From: Yamagishiella unicocca
Taxonomy: Eukaryota; Chlorophyta; Chlorophyceae; Chlamydomonadales; Volvocaceae
Reading direction: 5' to 3'
Assembly (NCBI GenBank): GCA_003116995.1
Contig: BDSL01000026.1
Location: 620,001-684,000, forward strand
DNA length: 64,000 nucleotides
Shown here: in pieces, positions 1-12,200 of the stretch
How positions within the stretch are numbered: the first letter of the stretch is position 1
Layout: every line of letters starts with the position of its first letter
Made by a program: the position numbers and the translations under genes
The notes under the pieces: generated by a model
What the model saw: the letters and a program-made list of their open reading frames with translations, nothing else
Told to the model about the DNA's origin: nothing
The model's database searches: none

Positions 1-884
1 TTAGATCTTTCCATACTAGGTTGCGAGCCTGCACAGCCATTGCACGTTGCTATGAGGCAACACAGGACGCCTTCTGATGTATCTTATATCGCAGCGACCT
101 GACCCACCATCCTGCTGCTGTTGTTGACGATGACAGCTTTTGTTTCACAACATATTTGTTAGGTGCACGGTTTTCTATACCAAAGCTGGAAGAATGGACC
201 GTCCTTGGCGTTAAGTGCAATTGCAGGACAGGCTGGCGTTCCAAAAACAGAAATGAGTAAACTATGGTAAGTATTAATGCCATAACATAGGACTATGGTT
301 CGTTTCGAGTTGCTTGACGAGAGTCGTACCGTTGGCCGATGGGGGCGTCGGGCGTGGTGAGTAAGGAGGGGGAGGAGTTGATCGAACCAGACAATCAACC
401 CGGGTCCAAGTATTGAATTTATGAAATGAGCTGACGCACGGATTTACGTTCATACCGGTCGCACAACTAGCGTTTACGCGGTCCTTCAAACTTCGCTATA
501 CCAGTACACCAATCTTATGATTAAAGAGTAAAGAATGATGCAGGATAGAGGCGACGCTCAACGTTTCTTTTTGTTTACGGGGACGCATAGCATTTCGTCT
601 TGCTGCTGACCTGAGGAGGCCTGTCTACGGCAACTGTCGTTTTTGGCTTTTCGGATAATCTTGAAGGAGGCCGGTTGAGCCAGCTGTCAATAGTGGGCTA
701 GCGTCGAGCACCATCGTCTGGAAACGTGCGGATTTGGGCCACCGCACCATCGTGAGCAACCTTGATTTGGCGCTGGACGTGACAGGGCGCTGCTTGGCTG
801 GTGACATCAACGTGCCGCCGCTGGCTGTTGCCGATCCCGGCAGCTTCTGGCCTTGATTTGGCGGCTTAGCAGAGACAGGTCATC
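1..884. other. Left flank, no established gene
   Basis: This stretch is less GC-rich than the gene that follows and gives only short overlapping frames. The one part that reads like protein is an open frame at 665-856 on the plus strand, described in the findings. It ends 28 bases before the BRF1 start codon, so the BRF1 promoter must lie inside or upstream of that frame. I see no TGTAA signal, tRNA or transposon end here. Confidence 0.5.
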
Positions 885-3800
885 ATGGTTTGGTGCAGCC
901 AATGCGCGGCGGAGGTGGAGGTGGAGGCGGACGATTCCCATGGATTCAGCTGCTGCGTGCAGGTGCGGGCACAAAGCATCACCTAGATGCGCCGGCGCAT
1001 GACACGGCTGTGCGCAGTGTCGGCTTTGGGACCGTGTGCTCGCTCTGCGCCTTCCCTCGCGCAACGCAGCCTGTACCGCCATGATGACCACCCCATCTCT
1101 TACCCCTCCCCCGGGTGCTCCTTCCCTCCAACCCCTCTGCCGCAGTGCGGTCGCGTCGTAGAAGACACCGCATTCAGCAGCGATGTCATGTTTGCCAAGG
1201 GCGGGGACGGGGAGGGCGAGCTGGTGGGACAGATGGTTGGAGCCAGCGGCGAGGCGCGCGGGATTGGTCGCTACTCCGGCGGCCGCATGTGGGGCAGCGG
1301 GGTAAGTGGCACCCGGGCAGAGGGCTGGGGGCTGGTAAAGCAAGCAGGGTTAGCAGCGGGCGTGGAAGCAGGGAAAATACGGCAGCGCCAATCCATGGCT
1401 TGGCTGCTCGCTTGGAGGGGGACTGGAATACTTCCGGCCCTTGTTTGTTGCTTGTGGCGATCTGGGTCGGAAGGAAAACACATCGCCTGTGCCTGAGCCC
1501 TGTGTTGCGTAACGACTGGGGCGGCGTGTGGCGCCGCCCAGGGGCTCGGCTCTCTACCGCTGCTGCGATCCAGCTGCGGTTCCGCTGCTTCCGCAACCCG
1601 TCGTCGCCTCCCCTAGCACCCCCAGCCCACACTTCCGACCCATCACGCCTCCCCGCTTATCCCGTCATTCGCACCCGCCCAGGGTGACGGTCACGAAGCC
1701 GCTGTCTCCCGCGGCCGCTACGAGATCTGCTCGCTGGTGGAGGCGCTCCGCATCAGCCCCTCCTCCGAGGCCACGGAGGCGGCACACCGCCTGTACCGGC
1801 TGGCGCTGCAGCGGGGCTTCACCAAGGGGCGCCGAGTTAACCAGGTGAGAGGTGCCAGACTAGGACAGGGGAGGGCAGGGGAGGACCAAACCCTGGAACA
1901 GGGCGCGCGACAGCAGGCCATGGGCGTGTTTCGTAGCTTTCCCTGGCCGGTACCCGCCCCTCTGTTATCGGCGCGCGCCTTCCTCCCCTCTACCCAACTC
2001 CCTGCCCTCCTGGCCCCCTGCCCCCTTGCCCTCCTGCCCTCCTGCCCCCATGCCCTCCTGCCTTCCTGCCACCCCACGCCACCACCACCAGGTGGCTGCC
2101 GTGTGCCTCTACATCTTCTGCCGCCTGGAGCGGCGCCCCTACATGCTCATCGACTTCTCCGACCACCTCTCAGTCAACGTGTACGCGCTGGGTGAGCGGC
2201 CGGGAGGCAGTTGGGGGCTCAGGCAGCGGGGGATGGGCGGGGCGTTTGGAGCGGCGGGCGCTGCGCAGCCTGCGGAAATGAGCGGGGTGGTGGTGATGGC
2301 GGCGGCCGCAATGTGACGCCTTCCTTGATGTGTCCCGTGAGAAAGACCGTGTCGAGGAGTATGCTCCGTCATGGCGCCCCGGTGACCCCTTGTCGCGCTC
2401 CCCTGGCTAGGTGCCGTGTTCCTGAACATGCTGCGCCTGCTGCGGCTGGACGAGCACGCCACCTTCACCAAGCCCATCGATCCCTCCCTCTTCATGAACC
2501 GCTTCGTTGACCGCCTGAGGCTGCCCACACCCGAGCTCAAGACGGTGCGGGCGGCAGGGAGGAAGGGAGGGAGGCAGGCAGGAGGGAAGGCAGGGAGGAA
2601 GGAAGGCAGGAAGGCAGTTAGGGGCATGGGGATAGGGGTCAGATTAGTGCACGTCGCCGGGAGCGGGTAGGATACAAGGGGCTAGCTGGCACCTGCGCAG
2701 GTGGGGTACAGCCTCCGGCGCACGAACCCCCATCTCCAGCACCATCACCGCCTTGATGGGCCTTATCAGCTGCGTGCCCTCGTCGCCCCGCTCTCGCCTG
2801 TCCGCAGAAAGTCGGCAACACCGCCATGCGGCTGGTGCAGTCCATGAAGCGCGACTGGATGCTCACGGGTCGCCGGCCAAACGGGATATGCGGCGCGGCG
2901 CTGTTCCTGGCCTCCCACATCCACGGCGTGGAGAAGACGAAAAAGGCACGATGCGTCAGCGCTGACCCCTGCTGGCCCAACCATGCGCAGTCCAGCATCT
3001 CCCAGTCGCGCCTGCAACGCCCCGGCCTGGGTCCAACTGTCCCACCGGGCCGTGCCGGGCCAACTCGCCTTCCCGGTCATCACCCGCTATTCCTGTCATC
3101 ATCCGCCCTCCCTCTCATTACCCATTACCCAGCCTCCCTCTCGTTACCCGCCCTCCCTCTCATTACCCATCCTCCCGCTCATGACCGCCCTCCCGCTCAT
3201 CACCCTTCCTTCCTCTCATCACCCGCCCTTCCTCTCATCAGACGGCTGCCCCCCCACCCGCCCGCAGGACGTCATCTCCATCGTGCACATCGGGTGGAGC
3301 ACGGTGGAGAAGCGCGTCATGGAGCTGGCGGAGACCAGGGACGCGGAGCTGACGCTGAGGGAGCTGGACGAGCGAGAGAAGGCCATGGAGCAGCAGCGGG
3401 TGGGGAGGAGGGGCTCCCGCAGCCTGCTGGCTTGGCGGGCTGCTGGTGGCTTGGTCACCAGGGGGGAGCCATTAACGTTGCTGTCTTTGTCTTCGCCCTT
3501 GGCAGCGGACCGCCGGCAAGGAGGACCTGCGGGGGTGGAGGGGGCCGCGGGGGGGGGGGTAGGCGCACGCTTGCCGTGCTTGGCGTGCTTTCTAGCTGTC
3601 TTCTGCCGTGCCGATGCTGCCGAAGAAGCGATGACAGACGTCGATTGCGCGCACATTCCAATACCTCAGCCCCAAACCGGGACCCGGACCGGGCCCGGAC
3701 CCGGTGCCGACCCAGTAGGTGTTGCTCAACCGCACTCGCCTTGCGTGCCACAGGAGCAAATGCTCCTGGACTACGAACGTACCGCGATAGAGAACGCGGC

Positions 3801-6586
3801 CGCCAACCCCCCCGTGCCGGTGGTGGTCGCTGACGAGGGCGGGGAGGAGGCCGGGGCTGACGGCGCCGCGCTGGCGACCGTGGACCCCAACGCCGCCGGC
3901 AAGTTCTGCGAGCACGTGCGCGCGGGCAGCCCGCTGCTGGCACACGGCATGTGCCGGCTGTGCCTGGAGGAGTACCTCAAGATCACGCTTGCGGTGCAGG
4001 AGGTGCGGCGGGGCGGCGGGCCCTGGGGCCAGATGGGCTGACGGGGTGGCTGGCACCGGTAGGGTAGGCGCAGGTCAGGGACCTCGACGGTCGGCCCCTC
4101 TCACTACTGTAACCTTCTGCACCCCACTGCGCGCTGTGTAGACCTATCGATCACCACCACCAATGCTTGCTTGCCTCCTCCCCCGGCTGCTGCTGCCTCC
4201 TCCCCCGCTGCAGGGGGCCAACGACCCGCCCGCCTACCTGCGCAACCTGCGGAAGGACATCCGCAAGCGGGTGCGGGCCAAGCTGGCCAGCGAGCGGCCC
4301 GTGCTGCTGCTGCGGGTGAGCTGGGGGACCGGCAGGCAGAGGGGGGCCGCACCACAACTTGGCGGCACCGGGATCAGAGGCCACCTGACGGGCGTGTATG
4401 TGCCAAGCTTTCGCTCCGCGTGTGGCCCCTCCCAGGACTCGAGCGAGGTCCTGGCCCTGGAGGGACCCGACGACGGCGACGAGCTGGACATCCACCAACG
4501 TGCGTAGCGGGGGCGGCAGTGGGTAGGGGCAGCTGCGGGGTGCTAAGGAAGCGGTTACTGCAATGGGGGAACAACCATGGCGGCGCGCCGCGCGGAACGC
4601 ACGGCATGGTCAGGTTGATCAGGGCCGGGTTTCAAAGGGTGCAGGGTAGCCCACGGCTGCATAGGATCCCCTTAGGTCTCTAGAAGGATTGAAGATGACT
4701 TGGCATGGCTGTTGGGTATGGCACGGTTGACGTTCCACCTGCCCCTGCCACCTTGCCACCTGCAGGCCGCCACCTAGAGAACGAGGCGGCGCTAGAGGAT
4801 TCCGGCGCAGATGTGGCTGCAGACGGCGCGGGACCCTCCGCCGCCCCGGCGGCGGCGGCGGCGGCTGGCGCCGGCGGCAAATCTGGCGGCGGGGCAGCTG
4901 TAGACGAGGAAGAGGAGGAGGATTTCGACGAGGCCCTTCACAGCTCCGATTTGCAGCCGCTGGCACGGGCGCTCGGCGGGGTGGCGGCGGCGGTGGCCAC
5001 TGCCCCGATGCAGGCTCGTAAAGTGAGAGCGGAACCGGTGGCGCCGGAGCTGGTAGCGGCGGCGGCAGTAGGGACAGCCACAGCGGCGGCGCCGGCGGAG
5101 GCAGCGGCAGGGGCTGGGGCTGCAGAAGCTTCGGATGCTGACGCGGACAACGCGACTGTCCCCCCTGCCGATAAGAGCGGCGCAGCTGCCGGCAGCTCCC
5201 GAGAGGCGGCGGGCAGTGGGGATGGTGGAGACGCGGATCCAGACGAAGCGCGGCGGGCGAAGCGAGCACGGATGGATGTTGGTGAGGCCGAAGCCGCGTT
5301 AGCGGCCGCTGGCGAGGGCGGCGACGATGCTGCGGCAATCGCGCTGGCTGCTGGGGTGGTTGACGGGCAGTTGGCGGATGCGACGGAAGCCGGTGACGCG
5401 GACAAGGCGGACAGCGACAACCTGTCTGACGTGGACGAGGACGATATTAATGGCTACCTGGCCACTAACGAGGAGGCCAACGTTAGGGAGCAGCTGTGGG
5501 TGGAGATGAACAAGGACTGGATCGAGAAGCAGGAGGCCAAGAAGGCGGCCGAGGCGCTGGCTGCCGCGGACAACAAATCCGACAAGGGCAAGCGCAAGTA
5601 CACGCGCAAGGTGGGTGTGGGGGGCTGCGGCACGGCTGGCTGCGCTCCGCGCGGCCGATGATGCTGCCCTCGGCCAGTTGTGATCACCACCTTGCCCGGC
5701 ACCAATGCTCACTGGCCCTCAAAACCGCGCACGCTCACGGCAAGTCTACCTCTGGCCCCCGCCTCCCTTCCGACAGCGCCTGACCGCCCTGTGTTGGGTG
5801 CCACGCTGTGCTGCGTTGGATAGGGCACGCACACCTGCAGCCCAGACGTCTTTCTTCAATCCCTCGTCCCTCTATGTATCGGACCACGGGTTTCCTTTCA
5901 CCCACACACCTCGCAACCGATTATTTCTCGTCGGTTTTACCTCCCTAACGTGCTGACCTACGAAATTGATGTCTCTCACACACACACACACCCGCAACCG
6001 ATTATTTCTCGTCGGTTTTACCTCTCTTACGTGCTGACCTACGGAATTCATGTCACGCATACACACACGCACACATCCGCAGCCCAAGGCCGAGGTCGCC
6101 GCTGCCGAGGACGCCGCGGGCTCCACCCGCAACCTACTGGCGGCTAAGAAGCTGTCAAACAAAATCAACTATGGCGCACTGGCGGACCTCTTCGGGGGCC
6201 CCGCGGGCGCTGACGGGGCTGGACCCAGCGGCAGCGCCCAGCGGCGCTCCGCTTCGCCGGACTACGACGCTGGCGGTGGGGCGTACGGCGGAGGGTACGG
6301 CGGCAGGGCGGCGGTGGTAGCGGACGCGGCGGACGAGGCGCCGCGGCCGGCGGTGGCGGCGGCGCTGGCCAAGCGGGCGGTGGACCGGGCTCGGACCCAG
6401 GCGGCGGATGCGGACAAGTACGCGTCGGCGCTTGAGGATGAGCAGCGGCGGCGGGGCGGGGGCGGGCTGGGCGGCGGAGGTGGGTTCCTGGATTCACTGA
6501 CATTTGCGCGCGGCAACGGCGACGGTGGCGGCGCTGGCGGGCGAGCAAGGCCTCAAGGCCTGAGCCTGAAATCACGAGGGCGGTAG
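885..6586 (+). CDS. BRF1: BRF1, TFIIB-related subunit of RNA polymerase III factor TFIIIB
   Basis: BRF1 is the TFIIIB subunit that recruits RNA polymerase III to tRNA and 5S rRNA genes in the nucleus. The start at 885 opens with MVWCSQC, and the ribbon closes with [10 protein letters not shown] across the first intron, giving the N-terminal zinc ribbon. Two cyclin-like repeats follow (for example [11 protein letters not shown] and [15 protein letters not shown]), then the Brf1 homology block with [11 protein letters not shown] and [18 protein letters not shown] near the C-terminus. Exons: 885-962, 1146-1301, 1683-1844, 2092-2191, 2411-2544, 2808-2945, 3268-3399, 3754-4002, 4214-4315, 4436-4499, 4766-5610, 6083-6586; phases agree throughout, giving about 887 residues. 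A further small exon at 3506-3559 is possible. The intron after 2945 has a GC donor. Exon 12 carries a long Ala/Glu/Asp-rich insertion, which makes the protein longer than usual for the family. The stop is at 6584-6586. Confidence 0.93.
5912..6079 (+). repeat. 81-bp tandem duplication in the last BRF1 intron
   Basis: Two copies about 81 bp apart begin with CGCAACCGATTATTTCTCGT and each ends in a (CA)n tract. They differ at only a few positions. The second copy ends just before the acceptor at 6081-6082. Confidence 0.85.
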
Positions 6587-6691
6587 TCGAAGAGGAGGAG
6601 GAGGCGGAAGAAGCTCGTTGTTTGGGGCCCGGCTGTCGTGAACCTACTAGCAATAGGCGGTCTGTTCGACGACGACGGGCCCGAAGGTGAC

Positions 6692-6779
6692 GGCGGCAGC
6701 AGCGGCAGCAGCGGCAGCAGCGGCAGCAGCGGCAGCAGCGGCAGCAGCGGCAGCAGCGGCAGCAGCGGCAGCAGCGGCG
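6692..6779 (+). repeat. 9-bp AGCAGCGGC tandem array in BRF1 3' region
   Basis: About nine uninterrupted copies of AGCAGCGGC lie roughly 110 bp after the BRF1 stop. The array is open in several frames (Ser/Gly, Ala or Leu/Pro runs on either strand), but no conserved domain adjoins it. I read it as a 3' untranslated or intergenic microsatellite. Confidence 0.85.
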
Positions 6780-7617
6780 GCATCGACGGTCGATGACTGG
6801 AGGACTCGACAACCTTGCAGGATGGCGCCTGGTGGGGGCTGCTGAGAGGGCAGGGACTGAGACATGACAGCAGAAAATGCTAACGACACAAATCACACAA
6901 TGTCTTGAGTTTAATGCTTTTTGATTTTGCTGGTGCATTATGGGTAGCGTGGAGAGCGAGCAACGAGGTTGTTGATAGCTGGGGCCTGAGACCAACCCAG
7001 CACGAACTCTAGCCAGTCCGCGCTTTAGACAGCCGGTGGAACAGAGCGTCGGTGACAGCTTTTAACCCTCTTATAGGAGTTTAAGGATAATTGCGTGTGA
7101 TGGGTACGCGTGCTGATAGTGACTTGAAAGGTTGGATATTGTAGGCGGTATGGATTGAGAGCGTGTCAGGTGCAAATCGCGCATCCTACTGCTCCAGCCA
7201 GCAAAGCAGCGATTGTTTGCGTATACTAGGTGTTTGACTTCGCCTGCCGCTGTCGCTTGCAAACAGGTCGACTGGTTGACTTTTGGGAATTGTCGGGTAT
7301 GCCTTCGCCGTCACGCACGCCTTACACGGCACGGTCTGCCTACTGTGTTCATCCTTCCTTTGGTGCGCTGTATCACTTGGTGCAGCCGTGCTGCATTCCA
7401 TAAGCCCACATGTCGCGGGGGCCGGCCCGCTCGCCTCAGGTGACAGTCCCACGCCCGGCCCCGACTTGGCAGCTAAGATGGTGGGCAGCTCAAGCGGCTC
7501 GCAATTGGCTGTGCAGGCCGCACAAAAGGCTGGCACCCATCCGACGTTTATTCCTGCTGGTCTCAAGGAATGTAGTGTGCCTCTGTGTGCGTCAGGAGAG
7601 TGTCCGCGACCATGACA
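6780..7617. other. Intergenic region between BRF1 and the minus-strand small gene
   Basis: This stretch holds the probable BRF1 3' UTR and the space up to the convergent minus-strand gene. I found no TGTAA signal on the plus strand, so the BRF1 poly(A) site is not defined. Short open frames on both strands match no recognisable family. Confidence 0.5.
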
Positions 7618-7622
7618 TTACA
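7618..7622 (-). terminator. TGTAA polyadenylation signal of the minus-strand small gene
   Basis: TTACA on the plus strand reads TGTAA on the minus strand. It lies about 150 bases after the stop codon at 7769-7771, a normal 3' UTR length for a volvocine alga. Confidence 0.55.
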
Positions 7623-7768
7623 CAGTGGCCTGCCGCTCATAAAAGCATAGAAACGAAACCGACACATGCCCTCTCAAGAAATTACTAGAGCACGTGGCAA
7701 CGCGAGTCCTCCAGGCGCGTTCGGCAGTAGCTGTACGCAAACATGAAAACACACCACACGCCACAGGT

Positions 7769-7924
7769 TCATCTGCGGGCGGGATTGGGGCGCAATTTCC
7801 TGAGCTCAGCAGCCGCATCGAGAGCGGCCGCAAACACGACCAGGCCAAGTGCCGTGACGATGTAGTCGTACACGTCCCAGCGGTGGCTGACCACTATGAC
7901 CACAGGCGGGTTGGCTACGATTAC
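7769..7924 (-). CDS. Terminal exon of a small unrecognised membrane protein
   Basis: The exon begins after a good acceptor (CGACGCAG) in phase 0 and encodes 51 residues before a stop. It contains a hydrophobic segment, DYIVTALGLVVFAAALDAAA, preceded by a charged/aromatic patch (SHRWDVYD) and followed by a basic tail (LRKLRPNPARR). This fits one C-terminal transmembrane helix with a short basic cytosolic or stromal end. A TGTAA signal 150 bases downstream supports a real minus-strand gene. Upstream exons should lie between about 8000 and 9200 on the minus strand; a 64-residue frame at 8348-8542 is a candidate, but I could not join it with confidence. I do not recognise the family. Confidence 0.45.
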   Translation of the reverse strand, partial: VIVANPPVVIVVSHRWDVYDYIVTALGLVVFAAALDAAAELRKLRPNPARR

Positions 7925-9295
7925 CTGCGTCGCAAATGAGGGCGCGCCGGGGGCACAGCGGGTCGCGAGTGCTGGAGGGGCAGTTGGCCGGCGGTTGTTC
8001 ACATAGTGCGCATTCGCGCTGCATGACGCTGCAAAACACCTAGCGAGCGGAGGAGTTGCTCATACTCGTGAGCAAGAAGGTGCTTTTGGCGGGGTGCTCG
8101 AGCCTCGAGCGCACGTAGTGGTAGGTTTCACAGCGTTACGTCGCCGTCCCGCTTGCCCCTCGTTGCCGCTAGACATGACCCGGCACAGCAACCGCGGGAG
8201 CCTTACGTCCAAGCGCGGCCATCGGAGCCATGTCGTGCCGTGCAGCGTCATGCTGGCGTGGCTGTTGCAAGGGCGCCGTGCGCAACGGCAAGCGAAGGCC
8301 CAGATATGAGGAAAGCCGAGGGCTGCCACAGGGGCTGATATGAGCAGTCAAGGAAGGCCCACTTGTTCCAGATGCACTTTTGTAGATAGCCCGCTGGTTG
8401 TTAGCACTTCTGCCGTCTTTTTGAAATGTGAGGGCCCTTGTGCCGCGACCTGCTCCTCGGCTCGTCCCTTTTGGGCGGGCATTTGCTCGATTTCACCGAT
8501 TTGCGCGGGGCATAGGGTACATGCAAATAATTTGGGCACCATTTCTTATGTAATTGTTTGAATTTTAGCAATAAAGGTTAAGGGCGCCCAGGACTGGCTG
8601 CCACGAAGCGTCGCGCGTGCGGCAGACGGTCATCTTCGAGGCACACCCAGATAGACACAGATACATGCCGCAAGTCTCCGGAGGCCAGAATCATGTGACG
8701 CTGGACCTAACAGCATCGGCACTTTCGGATGCGCCTCGGGCGCTGGACTCGGTGGGATACCCCCTCAAACCAATTATCCACGGGGACCAACTTGGAATCG
8801 AGCTGTCCGACAGAGCGCATGCCTCACAGCTCAAATAATATGTGAAGGTGCACTTCCACATCGCCTCGTGGCGGTGGGCTTGCGTCTCAGCCTTTCTCGC
8901 ACGCTGCCGTAACATGGAGGGTTTAGATCCACGGGTCGATACCATGTCATACAAAACGGCCATTGGCACTATGTTACTAAGTTACAACAGCATATTAGGT
9001 CAAAAGTACAAATTATTTAGCGACGAAAGGGCGACAATCCCTATGTTACTTTGACTATTCTTCTCCGCGTCGCGCGGAAGCAATCGATCTAATTGACGGC
9101 CGGACGAATTGTGCAAATATGGGAGACTAAGTCTTCCCAAGACGCTGAAATGATGCACTGTTGCATTGACCTGTGAACCAGCACACCACGGGTCCTTCAA
9201 TGCGCATGTAAATGTCTGGCTCTGGGAAGACCCTGCGGGTTGGCATCCTTAGGGTCCGTACTCAGGTATATTGATGCTCAAATCTCAAGGGAACG
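7925..9295. other. Stretch with small unassigned frames
   Basis: It should hold the 5' exons and promoter of the minus-strand membrane-protein gene and the promoter of the CCDC33-like gene. A 73-codon plus-strand frame at 8617-8838 starts at GTG rather than ATG and looks weakly protein-like but matches nothing I know. The part from about 8340 to 8600 is AT-richer and also unassigned. Confidence 0.4.
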
Positions 9296-12200
9296 ATGTG
9301 CTTACCCCTACAGGAAAGGGCAGCACCTCCCTCCTCGCCAATTGCGCCCGACATCACATACTGCGTTGCGTGCTGGGCGCAGGAACCACGGCGCTACTAT
9401 GTCAGCATACAGGTCGTGCCAAGCGGGGGCACGACAGCTGTCGACGCGGTGGGTTCCGGCAGCGACTGGGCTGCACGAACGGAGCACGTCGTTACACGCC
9501 TACCGCTCTGCCACACTTGGCATGCTGCAGGAAACAGCGTGTTTGGAAGCCGCGGGGGCGCAGCAGGCTGAGCTGCAACTGCGTCCGTTGGCAGCCAACC
9601 GAACGCGCGCAATCCGTTCTAACCGCCCCATTTGATCCTTCCCGATCGTGTGCCCTCAGGCGGTCCGCACCGAGACCTCGGCTCCCAGCGCCAACCCGGA
9701 CTTCGCGGCCTCCTCCTTCGTGCTGCGCCTTCCGCAGCCCCTGGCCAGCATACCCGCGGAGCGGCCGCTGCTGCGGGTTGAGCTCTTCTCAGCGCCTGGG
9801 CTGGACTCTGCGGGTACGGCGGGTGCAAGCAGGGCTCTGCTGTGCGGCCGGCACGGGGAATGAGCTCGGGGCTCCGGGAATGCAGGACAGGAGGAGTGCA
9901 GCTGGTCCGTTTGATTCCAGCCGCCGAGTGCCCCGTGTACGCAACCAAACTGTGCGTCCCTCGCCACGCGCTCCGTGCTGCCATGGCCGTGAAGCGACTA
10001 AGGCAGGGTGGGGTGTGACGCGATTAAGGCAGGGCGGGGTGTGACGCGATTAAGTCAGGGCGGGGTGTGACGCGATTAAGGCAGGGCGGGGTGTGACGCT
10101 TCAGCACAAACATCCGACGCCTCCCTTCGGCTCCTCGCGATCCCTCCAGGCAGCGGCGGCATCGACAGTGGCGGCACGGCCGACCTGGTTGGCAGCGGCG
10201 TGTTCCCTTGCCCCCAGGGCGACGTCGCCGCCAGCTTGTTCCGGGGACAGCGGATGACGGCGGCCGTTGCCCTGGCAGCGGCCTCACAGCAGGCCGCAGC
10301 CGGGGGCGGGGACGGGGGCTGGGGAGCAGAGGAAGGTGACAGCAACGAGGTGCGGCGACGTGGTGTTAGCTTGTGTGCATCTGGGTTGGGAGGGGTGAGG
10401 TAGGATAACTGGCTTTGCTGCGCGCGGGCACTTTTGGGAGGAGAGGGGGACTACGTGTCAGTGGTTTCGGGGCTGAAGGGCTGCAGCGGGGAGGGGTTCA
10501 TGTGGGACATTTCCTCCGGCCGTGACCCTGGCTGCTGCGGCGAACACATGCACGCTGGAAACCCATCCGCCCCCTCCCCATCGCCACCGTCGCATTACCA
10601 CCACCTCTACCTGCCACTACCCGCCACTACCCGCCACTACCTAACGTACTCCCGGTTGCCTGCGGGGCCTCAGGTGCTTCTGGAGCTGGCACTGCTGGAC
10701 GCAAATCTGGCCCTGCCTGGGGATGGTCCCGGTGAGCATTGCGGTGTGGTGTATAATGGTCTTTTTACGTCGGGTTCCTTCCGCTCCCGGCCTTGTGTCC
10801 GCCGCTGCTGATCCCCGCCCTCCGCCCGCCTCACCGCTCCCCCGTGAACCGCAGGCGGCAAGGCCGGCTATGAAGCCGCCGGCGCTGCAGTGGCATCGTC
10901 TTCGGCACCGCCCGCCGCCAGTGTCATCCGCAAGCCACGGGAGTGCCGGCTGCTGGTGCTGGTGTCGCGCGCAGAGAACCTGCCGCTCGTCGCGGGGTGA
11001 GGCGGGACAGCGACGGCCGCTGAGTCGCGGCGGGGCGGGGCGGGCCGACTCCACCCCTTTCAACCTCGCCCGCACAGCCAACAGCCCCATTGAGGCGCCG
11101 GCTTTCTCACCCCGCTGAGCCGTTGGAACTCCTCTCGGGCTCCCTCCCTTCTGTCGTCGACTCGGCCATCGCCACTGCACCCCTCTCCTTCCCCAAACCA
11201 CACCGACCCTGCCTCTGCACCTCCCGGTGCAGCCAGGACGGTATGCAGCCGCCGAGTACGTTTGTGGTTGCCAAGCGCCTGCACGACGGTGTCAGCGAGC
11301 TGGAGTGCCGCGAGCGGACGCGTGTTGTGGGGCGGTCGTGTGCTCCCTCCTGGCAGCAGGTGCTGTCGCTGAGCTGCTCGGAGGCCGCGCTGGCGGGGGA
11401 GCAGCTGCTGCTGGCGGTTGTAGACGACGACAACGGTGACGTCATGATGAAGGTGCGGCCAGGGGAGGGGCCGGGGTAGTGGTGAGGGGTGGCAAGGAAG
11501 GGTTGTGAGTAAAACACCGTGTCCGAGTAAAACACCGTTCATGACATACGTTTGGAGTTGCATGCTGGTATTAGCGGGGTGGTGGTGGTGGTCGTGGTCG
11601 TGGTGATGGCGATGATGGTGAGGATTTGTGCTGGACTTCCTCTCTGCGCGCAGCGTCACCCTGCTCGCCCACACTTGTGCCTTTGCCGCCACCTGCGCCG
11701 GTCCCAGGCCGCACTGCCCCTGGCGCCCTTGCTCCCGGACAAGCACTACAACCTCCGGCTGGCGATGGCGGGCGGCCAGCCGGCAGGCGCCGTACACCTG
11801 TACGTCACCGTCGTGCTGACGGACTGCCACGCCGCCCAGCAGCGGCACCTGCGGGCCCACATGGGGGCGGCCAAGCGCCTCCTGCAGGCGCGGCTGGCGT
11901 CAGCATCGGCGCCACTGATCGCGATGGGTGGGTGCAGGCGGCGAGGTGAAGGGGTACCGTACTTACAGTGCTGCCGGGTACCGGAAGTGCCTTGCAGCCA
12001 GCTGCGGTGTCCGTTTCTTTGGCACACGAGCTTAAGGTGTGGGGCAGGGGTTGGGCGCACAAGGAGCCGTGTGTGTCCACCTCAGGTAAAGGTGTGGTGA
12101 GGTCGAAAGGACTCATATCACGGGGCTGTCAGGTCACGGGGCTGTCAGGTCACGGGGCTATCAGGTCACGGGGTGGTCGCAGCCGCAGTCTGCCTCCAGC

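Noticed and set aside
807..1343. 178-codon minus-strand ORF over the BRF1 5' end
   Set aside because: The plus strand carries the BRF1 zinc ribbon and its first intron in matching phase; the antisense frame has no domain.
6165..6995. 276-codon minus-strand ORF rich in Arg, Pro and Cys
   Set aside because: It is the antisense shadow of the last BRF1 exon plus the AGCAGCGGC repeat; its composition is set by GC content and the repeat.
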